Shown one piece after another: positions 60,826 to 64,000 of a stretch of DNA of 64,000 bases. This stretch comes from Halorussus vallis. Lineage in GTDB: Archaea > Halobacteriota > Halobacteria > Halobacteriales > Haladaptataceae. Where the stretch lies: the NCBI RefSeq assembly GCF_024138165.1, contig NZ_CP100000.1, forward strand, positions 3,472,001 to 3,536,000. Reading direction: 5' to 3'. Position 1 is the first letter of the stretch; every line of letters starts with the position of its first letter. The notes beneath the pieces were generated by a model, which worked only from the letters and a program-made list of their open reading frames with translations, did no database searches and was not told the DNA's origin. The translations under genes and the position numbers were made by a program.

Positions 60826-60937
60826 GTCATTCGGTCATCGGAAAACGATGAGACTCGTCGAAAGACGGTGTTTCGAGTCACTAGACAATCTTCGATGTGA
60901 CAGTCACAACTCCACGGGACAACTCCACGGGTTTCGG

Positions 60938-61054
60938 TCACCAAACCCCGTACAGCGCGAGCAGAAGTGCGTCAACGACGACGATTCCGAGAACCATCGC
61001 CAAGAGAGCCCAACCTACGTACTCCGAGAGAACCCTCGAAGAGTTAGACGTCAT
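60938..61054 (-). CDS. 38-residue single-span membrane protein
   Basis: MTSNSSRVLSEYVGWAL followed by one hydrophobic segment (about 15-34) ending in LALYGVW. ATG 61054 is 24-30 bp from the A/T box ATATTTTTAACC (minus strand, 61075-61086), as in a leaderless gene. Very small membrane proteins of this kind are common in haloarchaea and usually uncharacterised. Confidence 0.62.
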   Translation of the reverse strand: MTSNSSRVLSEYVGWALLAMVLGIVVVDALLLALYGVW

Positions 61055-61175
61055 ACAGGATAATCTATTCGTTCGGTTAAAAATATTTCTTCGATACACG
61101 ACTTTCTCGCTCGCAGTTACCCGTGTCGTTCTCCGGACACTTCTCACAACCCAGAACCACTACCACAGGTTCACC

Positions 61176-61185
61176 GCATTTAAGA
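61176..61185 (+). promoter_or_regulatory. proS promoter
   Basis: gcatttaag (61177-61185) lies about 26-30 bp before ATG 61211, predicting a leader of a few bases. Confidence 0.55.
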
Positions 61186-61210
61186 CCGCTTCGGAGAAAT
61201 CTCTACGACA

Positions 61211-62668
61211 ATGAGCGACAACGACCAGGAACTCGGCATCACCGAGTCCAAAGAGCACAACCCCGGCGACTGGTACGCGGAGGTCGTCCTGAAGGCCCAC
61301 CTCGCGGACTACGCCCCCATGGGCGGGTTCATCGTCACCCGGCCCCGCGGCTACGCCCTCTGGGAGGGCCTGCAGGACCACCTCGACGCGTGGTTCAAGG
61401 AAACCGGCTCGCAGAACGCCTACTTCCCCGCGCTCATTCCCGAGAGCTACCTCGAACGCGAGAGCGACATCGTCGAGGGCTTCGACCCCGAGGTGGCGTG
61501 GGTCACCCACGGCGGCCACGAAGAACTCGAAGAGCGACTTGCGTTCCGGCCCACCAGCGAGTCCATCATCACGCCGTTCATGAGCCAGTGGGTCCGGAGC
61601 CACCGCGACCTGCCCCTGCGGCTCAACCAGTGGTGTTCGGTCATCCGGTGGGAGGCCACCGAGACCAAGCCGTTCTTCCGCACGAAGGAGTTCCTCTGGC
61701 AGGAGGGCCACACCGCCCACGAAACCGAGGAGGAGGCGTGGGACGAGACGATGACCCGCCTGGGTCAGTACGAGAAGCTCTACGAGGAGGTGCTGGCCAT
61801 CCCGGTGATGCGCGGCCGCAAGCCCGCCCACGACAAGTTCCCCGGCGCCGACACCACCACGACCGTCGAGGCGCTGATGCCCGACGGCAAGTCGGTCCAG
61901 GGCGGTACTTCCCACTACCTCGGCCAGGGCTTCGCACGCGCGTACGACCTCACCTTCACCGACGAGGACGAGGAGGAGCAGGCGGCCCACACGACCTCGT
62001 GGGGGCTGTCGTGGCGCGCGCTCGGCGCGCTCATCATGACCCACTCCGACGACCAGGGGTTCGTCTGCCCGCCCGCCATCGCGCCCGAGCAGGTCGTCGT
62101 CGTCCCCATCTGGCAGGAGGAGAATCGCGAGGAGGTCCTGGAGTACGCCGAGGGCGTCGCCGACGACCTCGACGACGCGGGCGTCCGGGTCGAACTCGAC
62201 GACCGCGACGAGCGCAACCCCGGCTTCAAGTTCAACGAGTGGGAGCTCAAGGGCGTCCCCGTCCGCATCGAGATCGGCCCCAACGAGGTCGAGGACGACG
62301 AACTCACGGTTGTCCACCGCCCCGACGGCGAGAGCACGGTCGAGGACCGCGAGTACATCGAGGACACCATCGAGGACCACTTCGACGACGTGTACGACAA
62401 GCTCTACTCGGCCGCCGAGGAGAACCTCGAGGAGAACGTCCGGGAGGCACACGACCGCTCGGAGATCCTCGGCACCATCGGGCGCTACGGTGGCTACGTC
62501 AAGACGCCGTGGTGCGGCGACGAGGCCTGCGAGCAGGCCATCAAGGAGGAAATCGCCGCGGAAATCGTGATGGTCCCGATGGACCGAGACGAGGAACCCA
62601 TCGGCGAGGAGTGCGGCGTCTGCGGCGACGAGGCCTGCGAGACGGCGTACTTCGCGAAGTCGTACTGA
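61211..62668 (+). CDS. proS: prolyl-tRNA synthetase, archaeal/eukaryotic type
   Basis: A 485-residue class II synthetase charging tRNA-Pro. It shows motif 2 (FRPTSESIITPFMSQWVRSHRDLP then NQWCSVIRWE and TKPFFRTKEFLWQEGHTAH) and motif 3 (GSVQ-type KSVQGGTSHYLGQGF; later HSDDQGFVCPPAIAPEQVVVVPI). The anticodon domain follows. The C-terminal Cys4 zinc domain has WCGDEACE and CGVCGDEACE, and the protein ends in Tyr as archaeal enzymes do. It lacks the bacterial editing insertion. Confidence 0.96.
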   Translation: MSDNDQELGITESKEHNPGDWYAEVVLKAHLADYAPMGGFIVTRPRGYALWEGLQDHLDAWFKETGSQNAYFPALIPESYLERESDIVEGFDPEVAWVTHGGHEELEERLAFRPTSESIITPFMSQWVRSHRDLPLRLNQWCSVIRWEATETKPFFRTKEFLWQEGHTAHETEEEAWDETMTRLGQYEKLYEEVLAIPVMRGRKPAHDKFPGADTTTTVEALMPDGKSVQGGTSHYLGQGFARAYDLTFTDEDEEEQAAHTTSWGLSWRALGALIMTHSDDQGFVCPPAIAPEQVVVVPIWQEENREEVLEYAEGVADDLDDAGVRVELDDRDERNPGFKFNEWELKGVPVRIEIGPNEVEDDELTVVHRPDGESTVEDREYIEDTIEDHFDDVYDKLYSAAEENLEENVREAHDRSEILGTIGRYGGYVKTPWCGDEACEQAIKEEIAAEIVMVPMDRDEEPIGEECGVCGDEACETAYFAKSY

Positions 62669-62687
62669 ATTCGACTCCTCTCGTATT

Positions 62688-63887
62688 CTACCGCTTTCGC
62701 TTCGGGCGACGAGCCGCCAGCAGTGCAACCGTCGTGAACGCAGTCAGTGCCGCCGAAACGCCAAACCCGGGAACGTCGGCGCCCGAGTTGGCGTCTCCGT
62801 TCGTAGCCGTCTCGGCGGGTTCGTTTGTCGTCTGGGTCGCTTCGTCTTCGCTCGTCGGCGATTCGAGGGTCGAAGTCGCCCTCTTCGTCGACGTCGTTCC
62901 CTCGGTCGATTCCTCGTGGGAGTTGACCACGGTGAAGTTCGTCACGACCGACTCGCGTCCGTCCGCGGCGAGCACCGAGGACCCCGCCAGCGTGAAGTTA
63001 GCACGGTACTCGTGGCCGGCCCGAAGTTCCGCCGCACGAGCGCCACGGGTTACGTTCGCGTCGGAGAGGTCGACGACGGCGTAGTAGCTGTCATTTTTCG
63101 CGTCAGCGACGACGCCAGCGTCGCCAGGTTCGAGGTGGATTTCGGCTTTCCGAACTTCGGTCATGGGGTTGGTCTGTTCGATTCGCAGTTCGGCCACACC
63201 ACCGCCGAGGAACGACAGGAACCCTGCCGTTACGTTCGACCCGTTCTGCGCCGCGACAGCGCCGTCGAGTCCTGACGCGCGGAGTTCCAGAACGAGCGTG
63301 TCGTCGAGGGTCACGGCGTCGCTCCGGGTGAGGTTCCCCGCGTCCATCGCCGCGTTGACCGCGGTGAGGTTCGACAGGTTCGCCGACCCCGGCGCGACGA
63401 ACGTTCGGAGGTCGTGCGTCGAACGCTCGGAGACGACGAGCTGACCGACGCTCGTCACCTCGGCGCCGGTCGCGTTCCCCGCCCAGAGTTCGAGGTCGTA
63501 GTCGTCGCTGGCGACCGGCGTCGACGCGTTCGAGCGCTCTCGCACCGAGACGGCGTCCTCACCGCGAGCCTCGAACGTCCCGTCGTAGGTGTTGAACCGG
63601 AGCGTCGCCCGGCCGTCGCCGTTCTCATCGTGCACGGTGACGGTGGCAAGGTGACGCTCGTCCGGGGACCCGACGCGGACCGTCGCCGCGTCGGTCCCGG
63701 AGAGGCGAACGCCGATGGCGGCGACGTCGCCGCGCTGTTCGTGCGCGATGCCGGTCGTCGCGAACTCGACGCGCGGGTCGTCGGCATCGTCGAGCGTCGA
63801 GGCGACCGGCGCGGAGAACGCGGCGGTCACCAGCGAGAGCGTTACCAGGCAGTACAGCAGTCGTCTCGGGTGGAGGGCCGGAGACAT
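62688..63887 (-). CDS. secreted surface protein with PGF-CTERM-like anchor
   Basis: A 399-residue exported protein. A signal peptide covers about residues 1-28 (basic start, then LLYCLVTLSLVTAAFSAPVAS). The body is beta-rich with several N-glycosylation sites (NAT, NLS, NLT, NGS, NVT and NFT). A Thr/Ser/Glu-rich stalk (325-368) leads to DVPGFGVSAALTAF at 371-384, a hydrophobic helix and an Arg/Lys tail, the arrangement recognised by archaeosortase. It resembles haloarchaeal BGTF/S-layer-type surface proteins. It is convergent with proS, 19 bp away. Confidence 0.82.
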   Translation of the reverse strand: MSPALHPRRLLYCLVTLSLVTAAFSAPVASTLDDADDPRVEFATTGIAHEQRGDVAAIGVRLSGTDAATVRVGSPDERHLATVTVHDENGDGRATLRFNTYDGTFEARGEDAVSVRERSNASTPVASDDYDLELWAGNATGAEVTSVGQLVVSERSTHDLRTFVAPGSANLSNLTAVNAAMDAGNLTRSDAVTLDDTLVLELRASGLDGAVAAQNGSNVTAGFLSFLGGGVAELRIEQTNPMTEVRKAEIHLEPGDAGVVADAKNDSYYAVVDLSDANVTRGARAAELRAGHEYRANFTLAGSSVLAADGRESVVTNFTVVNSHEESTEGTTSTKRATSTLESPTSEDEATQTTNEPAETATNGDANSGADVPGFGVSAALTAFTTVALLAARRPKRKR

Positions 63888-63943
63888 GGATACGCGTTCG
63901 AACAGGTAGGAAAAATAACTTCTGTTCGAGGTTCTATCTCCGA

Positions 63944-64000
63944 CTACTCGTTCTCGTGGGGAATCGACAGCACGACGGCCTCGCCGGACAGCACGCGCTC
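63944..64000 (-). CDS. C-terminal fragment of an unidentified gene
   Basis: Only the last 18 codons (ERVLSGEAVVLSIPHENE, then TAG) are inside the window. The frame is consistent with haloarchaeal codon use. The piece is too short to name a family. Confidence 0.55.
   Translation of the reverse strand, partial: ERVLSGEAVVLSIPHENE

Overview
The window is a stretch of haloarchaeal (class Halobacteria) chromosome. It is GC-rich, its predicted proteins are strongly acidic, and it carries archaeal information-processing genes: a thermosome subunit, SecE-Spt5, FtsZ, an archaeal-type prolyl-tRNA synthetase, DtdA, DPH6 and the KH-domain beta-CASP nuclease aCPSF1/FttA. Many regulators are of the haloarchaeal bacterio-opsin-activator type (HTH_10), and one surface protein ends in a PGF-CTERM-like signal. 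The genus cannot be fixed from the sequence. No rRNA, tRNA, CRISPR array, transposase or prophage gene was seen.

Layout. 1-5.2 kb: mixed metabolism (FAD oxidoreductase, creatininase-type amidohydrolase, LLM-type protein, CoA-type Nudix). 4.5-7.4 kb: a regulator cluster in which HTH_10 genes alternate with small DUF7344-type winged-helix genes. 7.5-16 kb: amidohydrolase, thermosome, SDR, pantoate kinase, a ParB-like orphan, a DEDDy exonuclease and a sugar nucleotidyltransferase. 16-19.6 kb: another regulator pair, then PncC. 19.7-25.5 kb: PHP protein, acyl-CoA dehydrogenase, HAD, and a third HTH_10/DUF7344 group. 25.7-29 kb: a conserved information-processing block (spt5, secE, ftsZ, dtdA). 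29.4-31.9 kb: two tandem Na+/Ca2+-type exchangers. 32-37.7 kb: chorismate metabolism (aroE, an acidic HHH protein, pabB, pabA, pabC). 37.8-49 kb: Rieske protein, DPH6, DUF373, regulators, endonuclease III, membrane proteins, a GH2-fold protein and a coiled-coil protein. 49.7-55.6 kb: SppA, a HalOD1 protein and a 1433-residue PAS/GAF/HTH_10 sensor. 55.7-64 kb: aCPSF1, redox and VOC proteins, a broken Nudix gene, ProS and a surface protein.

The least explained content is a family of non-coding, modular repeats at six intergenic sites (about 2.65, 18.75, 20.2, 35.6-36.0, 38.3-38.6 and 49.2-49.6 kb; eight copies). They share a conserved core (GGCTGGGGAGGCGTGTGG-like), a purine/GCGGT-rich tail and two upstream hairpins. 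The hairpin stems differ in sequence between copies but stay paired through compensatory changes. Two sites hold head-to-head inverted pairs, one of them splitting the pabB-pabA junction. The window also has many long perfect palindromes, some at gene ends and some inside reading frames, and a Nudix pseudogene split by a 51-bp insertion between 6-bp direct repeats. Together these suggest that small palindromic elements have been active here, or that they have an unrecognised RNA or DNA function.
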